This document shows, piece by piece, positions 15,206 to 23,080 of a stretch of DNA of 24,162 nt. Positions within the stretch are counted from its first letter, which is position 1; every line of letters begins with the position of its first letter. Made by a program: the position numbers and the translations under genes. Source of the stretch: a virus. A model generated the notes under the pieces. It did no database searches and was not told the origin of the DNA. It saw nothing but the letters and a program-made list of their open reading frames with translations. The stretch is from positions 1 through 24,162 of the IMG/VR virus record IMGVR_UViG_3300034198_029340. One strand, written 5' to 3'.

Positions 15206-15250
15206 GAAGTTTTGAGATTTAAAAATTATACTTTACTAGACTGGCTGGTT

Positions 15251-15565
15251 TTAGGCAAGCAGTATCTCAAATGCTTCAAGCTCTTCAGGTCCACCAATCA
15301 TAGTCTTTAGATCTTCTTCGGTAAATACCGGTAGAGTATATTCTGCAACTCTTGTATCAAGCACAATTTCCTGAATTGTAACCTTGGCCTGTTCCATTGC
15401 ATCAATGTCAGTTTGGACTGCCTTTTTTACATTGAGCAACTTAACAATTAAGTCATAGTTTTTGGTGAGAAATCCATCTGTCTTGTTGCGATTTGTAATT
15501 GAAAGAACAGACGAAAATAGCGCATAAACCTGTGTCTTACTTAGACTTTTTACGTGAGTGGTCAT
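15251..15565 (-). CDS. Hypothetical protein, 104 aa
   Basis: A 104-residue acidic, mostly helical protein starting MTTHVKSLSKTQVYALFSSVL. It ends with an acidic segment (FTEEDLKTMIGGPEELEAFEILLA). There are no membrane segments and no recognisable motif. It is preceded by 29 bp and followed by 45 bp of non-coding sequence, slightly looser spacing than its neighbours. Small helical proteins between fibre genes and tail genes often act as tail-fibre or tape-measure chaperones, but there is no direct evidence for that here. Confidence 0.6.
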   Translation of the reverse strand: MTTHVKSLSKTQVYALFSSVLSITNRNKTDGFLTKNYDLIVKLLNVKKAVQTDIDAMEQAKVTIQEIVLDTRVAEYTLPVFTEEDLKTMIGGPEELEAFEILLA

Positions 15566-15594
15566 TTATTCTGAGTTTTTTAGGCTCTTATACT

Positions 15595-16020
15595 CTACTT
15601 TTTCAAAAAGGTATTGGCTGTAGCTAACCAATGTTTATCGAATCCAAAAATATATGCTAGACTTTGAAAACAATTGGTGCTCTGGTTTGAAGACTTTTTT
15701 CGGGTTAGGTAAGTCCAGTATCCAACATCATACCTGTTTCCAAGCAGTTCAGTAAATCTCTCATGGGAATAGCCTGGCAAATTTAAAACCCTATAACTTC
15801 TGTCTAGGATAAACTGTTCATCTCTCCATTTGGCCAGAGTCTTGGTGATACGAAATCCACTGACATCACTTTCGCAAATATAGAGTTCGCCATTAAGATC
15901 TCTTACCAATTGGCAATGGTTATACTCTGCACTGGTAAATAACCGGATAAGGCTCCAATAGATACGCTGTAGCCAGGTACCATATTCATTTCTAACTAGA
16001 ATAATACTCCAATCCTTCAT
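15595..16020 (-). CDS. Permuted NlpC/P60 (YiiX-like) papain-fold protein, putative amidase or peptidase
   Basis: A 141-residue protein with the order of catalytic elements seen in circularly permuted NlpC/P60 proteins. His35 lies in AEYNHCQLV, an acidic residue in LYICESDVSG (Glu50), and the likely nucleophile Cys117 in STNCFQSLAYIFG near the C-terminus. The spacer includes GNRYDVGYW, similar to the Y-D-x-x substrate-side loop of these enzymes. There is no signal peptide. The family includes cell-wall or lipid amidases; in a tail-fibre operon a cell-wall-degrading or maturation role is possible. Its ATG overlaps the stop of the next upstream gene (16020-16388). Moderate family confidence, low for substrate. 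Confidence 0.55.
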   Translation of the reverse strand: MKDWSIILVRNEYGTWLQRIYWSLIRLFTSAEYNHCQLVRDLNGELYICESDVSGFRITKTLAKWRDEQFILDRSYRVLNLPGYSHERFTELLGNRYDVGYWTYLTRKKSSNQSTNCFQSLAYIFGFDKHWLATANTFLKK

Positions 16021-16388
16021 TAATCAAATCTATTTCCGCCAGCTGGAGAGTCAGCCCAGGCAATTTTTTGAGATACCATATCCTCAATAACTATTGGTAT
16101 AGTCATCAGCATCATAAAAAACTCATATTCTGTCATAACGGCGGTAGGGTCGCCAGCAGGTACAATAGTTCCATTTTGATCAACCTGAGTTGTTGTATCA
16201 GCAATAAGCGGTACTTTTTTAGGAGGAATAAAGTCGATTACTGTAGTGCCATCTGGAGAATAGTATTTAACAATTAGAGAGAGTACTACGGCCTTATTAA
16301 ATAAATCACCGATACTGATATTAATACTATCAACGTGTACTTTTCTTTTAAAGCCATAGTTAGGCTCATCACTTATACTGTATATCAT
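16020..16388 (-). CDS. Hypothetical virion-like protein, 122 aa
   Basis: A 122-residue protein starting MIYSISDEPNYGFKRKVHVDSINISIGD, with strands around residues 15-60 and a central loop rich in Thr, Val and Asp (ADTTTQVDQNGTIVPAGDPT). A helical C-terminal part (MTEYEFFMMLMTIPIVIEDMVSQKIAW) is strikingly Met-rich. It is hydrophobic in places but has no clear transmembrane helix. The gene lies 12 bp after the large fibre gene and its stop overlaps the ATG of the papain-like gene by one base. I do not recognise the family; a small tail-associated protein is the contextual guess. Confidence 0.6.
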   Translation of the reverse strand: MIYSISDEPNYGFKRKVHVDSINISIGDLFNKAVVLSLIVKYYSPDGTTVIDFIPPKKVPLIADTTTQVDQNGTIVPAGDPTAVMTEYEFFMMLMTIPIVIEDMVSQKIAWADSPAGGNRFD

Positions 16389-16400
16389 AGCTTTATTATT

Positions 16401-19232
16401 TTATTGGAATAGGCCATATGCTTGTAGATCATCAATGACAGAATTTATTAAATTTTTAACAACTGTAACATCTGCGGCTAATTGACCCAATGAAGTTCTT
16501 GCATTTGCATCAATCGTTGCACCACCGGATGGAGCAGCATAAGTAGAATTTGAGTGTGTCTTAGTAGTAGTAGAATAGGTTTGGGTATACACACTTGCTC
16601 GCGTACCTCCAGCTAATCCAAAAAATCCTAATGTTCCCCCAGAAGTTCCTAATGTTAAATTTCCTCTAATAATAGTATTAACTGTACCATTAGTAGCTCC
16701 AATAGTAATTGCGGTTGTACTACCGTTTGCTCCTCCAGTACCTATATTTATAGTTTTAGTAAATGTACTTGCTGTAATTCCTGTTCCTATATTTATTTCA
16801 CTAGCTGCTGTTTGAAGTGTAGCAAAGTTAATGGTTGGTGAATAAGAACACATGTGAATAGTATCAGTTACACCTATATGTGAAAATAAATGCCAACCTA
16901 TTCTGTTATTAAAAGACGCTGCACCAAATCCAATTTCATAACTTAAGGCTGGTGTTACTGGATAGTATGGAAAAGTTGTAGTTGATGCTCCACCGAAAAC
17001 TGCGCCTATTTCAAAAGATATTCTAGCAGAAGAAAAGCCGTTGCTACCCATTAAACTAGCTCCACTTACATATGTACCAGTTGGAACAGTACCTGGTATT
17101 TTTACAACAACTGAATCTCCTATATTAGTTGTTGTATAAGTTAAAGCAGAAACTCTTCCTGAGCCAACAAAATTAGAAGGAACAACAGTAGGAGATTGAT
17201 TACCTCTACCGAAAACAACAATTTCAAAAACTGCAGGTATTACGCCGGCTGTTGCAATTGTAAATGTAATATCTATATCTGCTCCATTCTGCACAACGCT
17301 TGTTACTGTACCATAATTTCGGGCAGTGTTTCGTGCAACGGCTAATACAACTTCATTATATGTACCAGAATTAGCAGTATAACTAGTAGAATTGATTCTA
17401 AAAAATGGATAACCTTTAGAGATACCCTGACCTGAATCGAAATCTCCAGCGGCTCCAACTGCATAATTATAAAAATGATAACTTGAAAATGGAAATACAC
17501 CGCCGAGGTATGATCCAGTAGTTGAAAACCAAATAGCTGGCGATCCACCGATGCCTCCTCCGGCGAGTCCGTTACTAGTAGAAACTCCTATTAAAGCATG
17601 AGCTCCAGCATTAGAGCTAAAATTAATTTTAGTTCCAAGAGAAACCGCACTACTAGCATTAAATATTGGAAAATAATCGGCAAAGGTAGGGTAAGTTGGA
17701 ATTGCAAACGATAAAAAACTACCTCCAGCCATAGTAGCAGAAGGCACTGTTGTCGAACCTCCTCCTATTGTTAAGGTTGAACCTGCTGGACCACTTAGGG
17801 TTCCGGATATGGCTAATCCGCCAGTTATGCTAGAGCCGCTTCCGCTAAGTCTAAGTCGTTCAGCTGCTGCAGCCCCAGCTAATGAAGTCCTAAACACTAA
17901 ATCAACCGTAGGATTTCCAACACTGGCACCATATGAACTCAATACAGAGTCAATTGCCGAACCCGAAATACTAGTTGGTGTTGATCCTATTCCACTGATA
18001 AAATTTAAAGTAGTACCAGTTCCTACTGAGGAATATAATGTCATAAGAGCATTACCTCCAGAATAAGTACCACTAGCTGTAGTTATAGCAGTTCCAGCTA
18101 TTGCATTTGCATACGATGATGCTAAAAACAAGGTAGTTCCAGAAGAACCGTATACGTAATAATCAGTAGTTGTAGCCAATCCGGTAGTTCCAGTAATATT
18201 AGCTAACCTTACTAGAGTACCAGTAGGAGTAGTTGCGCTTGCAGTAAAGGTTAATTGAACAGATCCGCCAACGCCATTTACAATAGTCATACTGGAATAA
18301 GTTCTAGTTTGGCTATTATCGTATAGGTTTCTTATATTTAATGCTGTGCCTAATGAATTTTGAGTAGTTGTTACAGACGATGACGTTATAGCACTGGTAA
18401 AAGTCTTAGCTCCAGCAATAGTTTGAATACCTTCTGTCATTACAAAGCTTGCAGCAGCACTTACATCTGGAATAGTATAAACCCTAGATGCGGCTGGTGC
18501 AGGAGAAGTTATTGTAATCGTATTAGTTGTACCAAGTATAAGTTGGTTGGTTGTAGCAGAGACAGTTAATGTAGAACTAAAAGTCTTAGGTCCTGCAATT
18601 CCTTGAGTGCCTTGAGTCATTACAAAGCTTGCATCAGCATCTGTCACAGGAATGGTAAGAGTCCTGCTGGTTGTGAGAGTTGCTGTTCCCAAGATTATAG
18701 TAGAAGTGTGTGGGCTAGTTTGAGTAAAGGTGTCATCTATTGTGGTACCTGCAGCTGGGTAGAGTGCAATTGCGCGAACTGCTCCAGCATTCACTGCACC
18801 ACTTCCAACTCCAGCAGGCCCTTGAGCACCACTTGTCCCACTTGAGCCAGAAGTACCTGAGCTACCTGATGTACCAGAACCAGACGTGCCTGAGCTACCT
18901 GATGTACCAGAACCAGACGTGCCTGAGCTACCAGATGTACCATCTGTTCCTGATGTACCTGAGCTACCGGATGTACCATCTGTTCCTGATGTACCTGAGC
19001 TACCTGAAGAACCTGCTATACCAGATGTACCTGAGCTGCCGGACGTACCGTTTGACCCAGAAGAACCTGACCCGCCAGTTCCTCCGCCAGTTGATGAAGT
19101 CCCAGAAGAGCCTGATGTACCTGAAGTATTGTCAAAGTTAGACTTCCATGCAAAACCATTCCAAATCCAGTCATTGCCTGCATACGAATAGGTTTGGCCG
19201 GACGTGGCTGGGTATGGGAATAGTATTGCCAT
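16401..19232 (-). CDS. Large modular tail fibre with collagen-like Gly-Thr-Ser region
   Basis: A 943-residue protein. Residues 1-32 are a short N-terminal module (PATSGQTYSYAGNDWIWNGFAWKS) shared with the next two fibre genes. Residues about 36-146 are a low-complexity Gly-Thr-Ser region with long runs of Gly-X-Y triplets. Residues about 160-290 hold two copies of a fibre repeat (R-x-x-TIP...ASFVMT-[EQ]-G...IAG-[PA]-KTF). The middle is a long Gly/Ser/Thr-rich beta region, and the end (GFFGLAGGTRASVYTQTYS... then a helix LAADVTVVKNLINSVIDDLQAYGLF) resembles C-terminal trimerisation ends of environmental phage fibres. The likely role is host recognition at the virion surface. An AATAAATA box lies upstream. 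Confidence 0.85.
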   Translation of the reverse strand: MAILFPYPATSGQTYSYAGNDWIWNGFAWKSNFDNTSGTSGSSGTSSTGGGTGGSGSSGSNGTSGSSGTSGIAGSSGSSGTSGTDGTSGSSGTSGTDGTSGSSGTSGSGTSGSSGTSGSGTSGSSGTSGSSGTSGAQGPAGVGSGAVNAGAVRAIALYPAAGTTIDDTFTQTSPHTSTIILGTATLTTSRTLTIPVTDADASFVMTQGTQGIAGPKTFSSTLTVSATTNQLILGTTNTITITSPAPAASRVYTIPDVSAAASFVMTEGIQTIAGAKTFTSAITSSSVTTTQNSLGTALNIRNLYDNSQTRTYSSMTIVNGVGGSVQLTFTASATTPTGTLVRLANITGTTGLATTTDYYVYGSSGTTLFLASSYANAIAGTAITTASGTYSGGNALMTLYSSVGTGTTLNFISGIGSTPTSISGSAIDSVLSSYGASVGNPTVDLVFRTSLAGAAAAERLRLSGSGSSITGGLAISGTLSGPAGSTLTIGGGSTTVPSATMAGGSFLSFAIPTYPTFADYFPIFNASSAVSLGTKINFSSNAGAHALIGVSTSNGLAGGGIGGSPAIWFSTTGSYLGGVFPFSSYHFYNYAVGAAGDFDSGQGISKGYPFFRINSTSYTANSGTYNEVVLAVARNTARNYGTVTSVVQNGADIDITFTIATAGVIPAVFEIVVFGRGNQSPTVVPSNFVGSGRVSALTYTTTNIGDSVVVKIPGTVPTGTYVSGASLMGSNGFSSARISFEIGAVFGGASTTTFPYYPVTPALSYEIGFGAASFNNRIGWHLFSHIGVTDTIHMCSYSPTINFATLQTAASEINIGTGITASTFTKTINIGTGGANGSTTAITIGATNGTVNTIIRGNLTLGTSGGTLGFFGLAGGTRASVYTQTYSTTTKTHSNSTYAAPSGGATIDANARTSLGQLAADVTVVKNLINSVIDDLQAYGLFQ
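18795..19127 (-). repeat. Low-complexity repeat coding for Gly-Ser-Thr triplets
   Basis: Covers residues about 36-146 of the large fibre. Units such as GTSGSSGTSGTDG recur, with Gly at every third residue over long stretches and almost no Pro. The DNA is a family of near-identical short repeats (plus strand CCTGATGTACCTGAGCTACC and variants), which also creates spurious long open frames on the opposite strand. Confidence 0.9.
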
Positions 19233-19255
19233 TGAGTATTTAGCTAAATTTAGTC

Positions 19256-19263
19256 TATTTATT
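19256..19263 (-). promoter_or_regulatory. Late-promoter-like box AATAAATA
   Basis: Reads AATAAATAGACTAAATT on the minus strand, 23 bp upstream of the large fibre start. The 17-base context differs at one position from the box before the 19283-20068 gene. Confidence 0.5.
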
Positions 19264-19282
19264 TAGGCTCCATTGCCTCTAG

Positions 19283-20068
19283 TTAAAAGTTATAGTTTAG
19301 GTAATCAAATGAATAGCTAAAGAATGTTCCAAACCTATAATATGCTCTAATACAAACCGCTAAACTTCGTAATCCTGGAAGAGTAGCTGACATGGTTAGA
19401 TCGGAGCCATTTACCGGAGCTGCCGCTTGTATGCCTGTCCTGGTTTCGTACGTAGGGAATGAGTCCTTACTTGTATTCCAAATAAAACCTGCCTCAGTAA
19501 ATTCGCTAGTTAGTCCAGCCCCAGGCCCAGTAAAACCAAAACCAAATTCAACAGTTGCTACGATATCACTGTTTGATGGTGTTACACTACTCATAAATGA
19601 CTGAGGTAAACCCCAAGGATATAGAGCTGAATACCCTATTCCCTGCTCATTTTGTGCATATGCTCGATAATATGCAATCTCGCTAACACTAACACTAAGG
19701 TCTGGTATTGAAAATCCAGGTGAAACTGTTGGATCGCCTGTTCCAGCATAAGTACCATAAGAGTAGTGATCGGTTGGATATTCACTAATATGATTAGGAT
19801 TTGAATCTATTGTTATATAAATACCCCAATCACTTATACCAGAGGCTCCTTGATTTAGCACAAGCCCTCCAAATGTTGCATTAAAGGTAGAGTTGTTTTG
19901 GACAATTGAGTTTAGCTGAACAGTTGGTAATATACCAGATGTTGTGGTTGTAGTAGTTGCAGCCCCGCCAACTGCTGCACCTGAGAACCTCCAAGCTGAG
20001 CCGTTCCAGGCCCAACCCTCGTAAATTTGACCCGTATTTAAGCTCGTTGATGGAAAGTCAAGTGCCAT
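19283..20068 (-). CDS. Tail fibre/adhesin protein with shared N-terminal module and poly-Thr linker
   Basis: A 261-residue protein. Residues 1-29 (MALDFPSTSLNTGQIYEGWA then WNGSAWRFS) are the N-terminal module shared with the 20096-22453 protein and, more weakly, the 943-residue fibre. A poly-Thr linker of six residues (38-43) follows. The rest reads as two beta-sandwich-like units: a segment EIAYYRAYAQNEQGIGYSA resembles fibronectin type III-like modules of Bacteroidetes surface proteins, and a similar LAVCIRAYYRFGTFF ends the second. The shared N-terminus probably fixes the protein to a common tail site while the C-terminal part binds a host ligand. An AATAAATA box lies 20 bp upstream of its ATG. 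Confidence 0.75.
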   Translation of the reverse strand: MALDFPSTSLNTGQIYEGWAWNGSAWRFSGAAVGGAATTTTTTSGILPTVQLNSIVQNNSTFNATFGGLVLNQGASGISDWGIYITIDSNPNHISEYPTDHYSYGTYAGTGDPTVSPGFSIPDLSVSVSEIAYYRAYAQNEQGIGYSALYPWGLPQSFMSSVTPSNSDIVATVEFGFGFTGPGAGLTSEFTEAGFIWNTSKDSFPTYETRTGIQAAAPVNGSDLTMSATLPGLRSLAVCIRAYYRFGTFFSYSFDYLNYNF

Positions 20069-20088
20069 TTAAGTTGTGCAATTTGGTC

Positions 20089-20096
20089 TATTTATT
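20089..20096 (-). promoter_or_regulatory. Late-promoter-like box AATAAATA
   Basis: Reads AATAAATAGACCAAATT on the minus strand, 20 bp upstream of the 20068 start. It touches the stop codon of the upstream BspA-like gene, which is the same arrangement as the box at 23218. Confidence 0.5.
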
Positions 20097-22453
20097 TAAG
20101 GTCCAGTTGTTGTAGTGGTCGTAGTTGCACAGGCAGCTCCCCAATTAGGTTTAGGTAGGGTCCAGGCAGTCGCGCCTGTACTGAAATTTGAAGGCTGAGT
20201 AGGTATTAGCGAAACACACCAACCACTAAGGTCCTGATTAAATATGGATGCTCCATTAAACATTGAAAGCATACTAATGACCTTTGCGGTGTTCCAAGTG
20301 GTAATTGCTGAGTTAAACGAGGTTGCACCTGAGAACATTTGATTCATACCAATGACATTTGATGTATTCCAGCTATCGAGAGGCTGATTAAACGAGGTTG
20401 CATCACGGAACGTTGAATTCATAGCTGTGACACTGCTAGTATTCCAGCTATCGAGAGGCTGATTAAACGAGGTTGCACCTGAGAACGTAGCGCTCATACC
20501 AATGACATTTGATGTATTCCAGCTATTGAGAGGCTGATTAAACGAGGTTGCACCTGAGAACATCTGATTCATGTTAGTGACATTTGCCGTATTCCAACTA
20601 TTGAGAGGCTGATTAAACGAGGTTGCACCATAGAACATTAAGCTCATATTACCGACATTAGCTACATTCCAACTACTGAGCGGCTGGTTAAATGCGGTTG
20701 CATTTTGAAATATTCTACTCATGTCTGTGATGCTTGCTGTGTTCCAGCCAGCAACTGACGAGTTAAACGAGGTTGCACCATAGAACATTGAGCCCATGGC
20801 TATTAGACCGGTAGTGGTCCAATTATTAAGCGGCTGGTTAAACGAGGTTGCATTGTAGAACATAGCTGCCATATTAGTGACTTTTATTACGTTCCAACCA
20901 TTAAGAGCCTGATTAAAGGCTATTGCAGATTGGAACAGGTTAGCCATGCGTGTGACATTTGCTACGTTCCAGCTATTGAGCGGCTGGTTGAATGAGCCTG
21001 CATTTCGAAATACATTGCTCATATCTGTGATATTCGTTGTGTTCCAGTCAGCAACTGATGAGTTAAACGCGGTTGCACCATAGAACATTGAGTCCATGCT
21101 AGTGAGCGCAGTAGTGGTCCAATTATTAAGAGGCCGATTAAAGGCTGATGCAAGTTGGAACATACTAGTCATACTACTGACATTTGAAACGTTCCAGCTA
21201 TTAAGAGGCTGGTTAAATGAGGCTGCACCGTAGAACATTGCGACCATATTAGTGACGTTTGCTACATTCCAGCTATTAAGAGGCTGGTTAAACGAGGTCG
21301 CGTTGTAGAACATTGAGCCCATATTAGTGACATTTGCTGTTCCAGTTCCACTGGTCCATGCAACGGATGAGTTAAATGAGGTTGCACCATAGAACATTTG
21401 GTACATGTATGTAACACTTGAAACGTTCCAGCTATCTAGCGGCTGGTTAAAAGAGGTTGCGCCATAGAACATTGAGCCCATGTTAATAACACTTACTGTA
21501 TTCCAGCTATCTAGCGGCTGATTAAATGAGGTTGCATTTTGAAATATGCTACTCATACTTGTAACGCCACTAGTATTCCAACCAGTAACAGATGAGTTAA
21601 ATAAGGTTGCGCCTTGGAACATACTGCTCATATTAGTGACATTTGCTGTATTCCAGCTATCAAGAGGCTGGTTAAATGAGCTTGCACTATTAAACATTTG
21701 AGTCATGTTAGTGACATTTGCTACATTCCAGCTATTAAGAGGCTGATTAAACGCGGTTGCACTTGAGAACGTAGCGCTCATATTAGTGACATTTGCTGTA
21801 TTCCAGCTATCAAGAGGCTGGTTAAATGAGCTCGCGGATTCGAACATTTGAGTCATGTCAGTGACATTCGCTGTGTTCCAATTGCTAATATCATAATTAA
21901 AATATTGGGCTGATTGGAACATACTGGCCAAGCTGGTCACCTGACTTAGATTTGGAGTATTGGTTGCGGTGAATCCAGTTAGGTTACTTGCTCCAGCAAA
22001 CATGGATTCCATTGAAAGCCAGCCGTCATACGACCAGTCCGTAACATCTGTTAAGTAAGGTGCAAGGTCTCCAGCTATAAAATGCGGAAATACTCCGGTA
22101 ATTGCAATTGACCAACTTGGACTGTCTCCACCGGATAAATTAATTATGTGATCATCGGTTAAGCCGTATGCACTACCACTTTGACTAGGATCACCAATAT
22201 TATACCAGGAAAGGTTGTAATCATATGGATATATTGGGACACCTTCCTTGGTTTTTTGAATTGATATAGTAACTTCATTTGGTGAATCGGTTAGTATAAA
22301 TGTAAAACCGTTAGGTGGTGCTGTTGTAGTAGTAGTAGTATCTCCAGGCGCGCCTATTGCCTCGGTAAAAAAGTCCCAAGCAGATCCATTCCAGATCCAA
22401 GCTTCGTATATTTGGCCGACTGTTAGACCGGCTGATGGAAAATCTAATGGCAT
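20096..22453 (-). CDS. BspA-like (DUF285) repeat adhesin / tail fibre
   Basis: A 785-residue protein. Residues 1-30 are the shared fibre module (FPSAGLTVGQIYEAWIWNGS), residues 39-44 a poly-Thr linker, and residues about 50-147 a beta-rich lead-in. Residues 148-752 consist of 24 units of about 25 residues of the form M-x-x-MF-x-x-A-x-SFNQPL-[DN]-SWN-[TV]-x-x-V-T-x, the bacterial surface 26-residue repeat of DUF285/BspA-type leucine-rich proteins. The end has two Cys (WCVSLIP, GAACA) typical of these arrays, then a second poly-Thr run and GP. Such repeats bind host surface or matrix ligands in bacteria; here they probably form the receptor-binding part of a tail fibre. Confidence 0.88.
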   Translation of the reverse strand: MPLDFPSAGLTVGQIYEAWIWNGSAWDFFTEAIGAPGDTTTTTTAPPNGFTFILTDSPNEVTISIQKTKEGVPIYPYDYNLSWYNIGDPSQSGSAYGLTDDHIINLSGGDSPSWSIAITGVFPHFIAGDLAPYLTDVTDWSYDGWLSMESMFAGASNLTGFTATNTPNLSQVTSLASMFQSAQYFNYDISNWNTANVTDMTQMFESASSFNQPLDSWNTANVTNMSATFSSATAFNQPLNSWNVANVTNMTQMFNSASSFNQPLDSWNTANVTNMSSMFQGATLFNSSVTGWNTSGVTSMSSIFQNATSFNQPLDSWNTVSVINMGSMFYGATSFNQPLDSWNVSSVTYMYQMFYGATSFNSSVAWTSGTGTANVTNMGSMFYNATSFNQPLNSWNVANVTNMVAMFYGAASFNQPLNSWNVSNVSSMTSMFQLASAFNRPLNNWTTTALTSMDSMFYGATAFNSSVADWNTTNITDMSNVFRNAGSFNQPLNSWNVANVTRMANLFQSAIAFNQALNGWNVIKVTNMAAMFYNATSFNQPLNNWTTTGLIAMGSMFYGATSFNSSVAGWNTASITDMSRIFQNATAFNQPLSSWNVANVGNMSLMFYGATSFNQPLNSWNTANVTNMNQMFSGATSFNQPLNSWNTSNVIGMSATFSGATSFNQPLDSWNTSSVTAMNSTFRDATSFNQPLDSWNTSNVIGMNQMFSGATSFNSAITTWNTAKVISMLSMFNGASIFNQDLSGWCVSLIPTQPSNFSTGATAWTLPKPNWGAACATTTTTTTGP
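20198..22012 (-). repeat. Array of 24 tandem 75-bp coding repeats (BspA-like)
   Basis: Each unit codes for about 25 residues; unit 1 has 27 and unit 9 has 28. Within it, units 12-15 (20873-21172) and units 16-19 (20573-20872) correspond one to one, for example PLNNWTTT, then MxSMFYGATxFNSSVAxWNT, then FNQPLxSWNVANV. The array therefore also grew by duplication of a block of about 300 bp. Confidence 0.9.
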
Positions 22454-22471
22454 TCTGCGAGCTTGGATTTG

Positions 22472-23059
22472 TTATGTAATATCGATCAGGTAAGCAGCTA
22501 CGTAAATCTTTACCGTGTAGTCTTGAGCGCCAACTAGCAGGTCACTAGCTTGGGTTGTGACCTGTATTGCTGCATTCTCAATTAGGTTAGACCAGCCATC
22601 AAAACCAGCAGGGGTTGGATAGCCTTTTGCAATATATGTGCCATCTGTATCCATTATTCGAGTATTAAAATTAAAAATTGGGTCAGTTGAGGCTGCATTG
22701 ACATCTAGCGTACTACCGCTTAGTGATCCACTGCCTCCAGTCCTACGTGCAACGGCAGAAATCACATCCCAGGCTTTTCCAACACCTGGCGCTTCAAGAC
22801 CTATCACTGCATAACTAGCAGCTGGAAAAGCTAACTGAGCAACTGTCAGCTCAACCGTGCCCATTACTAGACTTGGTCCGCTAGTTGGCTTAGGCTGAAT
22901 CCACTGGTAAGAATCATCGTCATAGACGTAAACGTACTCGATACCAGTATCAGTATTAAACCACCGATCGCCCTCGTTTATTGTACCTTCTGGCGCAATG
23001 TTCTGCGAATAGTAGGCTCCTCCACCGCCTCCTGCATATACTTGTGGATAGTGTCCCAT
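22472..23059 (-). CDS. Tail fibre/virion surface protein, 195 aa
   Basis: A 195-residue protein starting MGHYPQVYAGGGGGAYYS. Residues about 25-54 (INEGDRWFNTDTGIEYVYV then YDDDSYQWIQ) are a short Trp/Tyr-rich module of the type found at the N-termini of environmental phage fibres, and the same module is seen in the truncated gene to the right (LEYAYVTDGGSNFWIQ). Residues 65-195 are a beta-rich domain with Gly/Ser loops, ending KIYVAAYLIDIT. The message starts with an unusually long, structured 5' region (23060-23223). Probably a receptor-binding or spike component; the family of the C-terminal domain is not recognised. Confidence 0.7.
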   Translation of the reverse strand: MGHYPQVYAGGGGGAYYSQNIAPEGTINEGDRWFNTDTGIEYVYVYDDDSYQWIQPKPTSGPSLVMGTVELTVAQLAFPAASYAVIGLEAPGVGKAWDVISAVARRTGGSGSLSGSTLDVNAASTDPIFNFNTRIMDTDGTYIAKGYPTPAGFDGWSNLIENAAIQVTTQASDLLVGAQDYTVKIYVAAYLIDIT

Positions 23060-23080
23060 TGGTTAGTTAAAAATTTCAGT

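Noticed and set aside
18886-19191. Plus-strand open frame coding for a PELPDVP repeat protein
   Set aside because: It is the antisense reading of the Gly-Ser-Thr repeat. The minus-strand frame continues into well-defined fibre modules on both sides, while this frame is an effect of the codon-length repeat, as are two other open frames over the same stretch.
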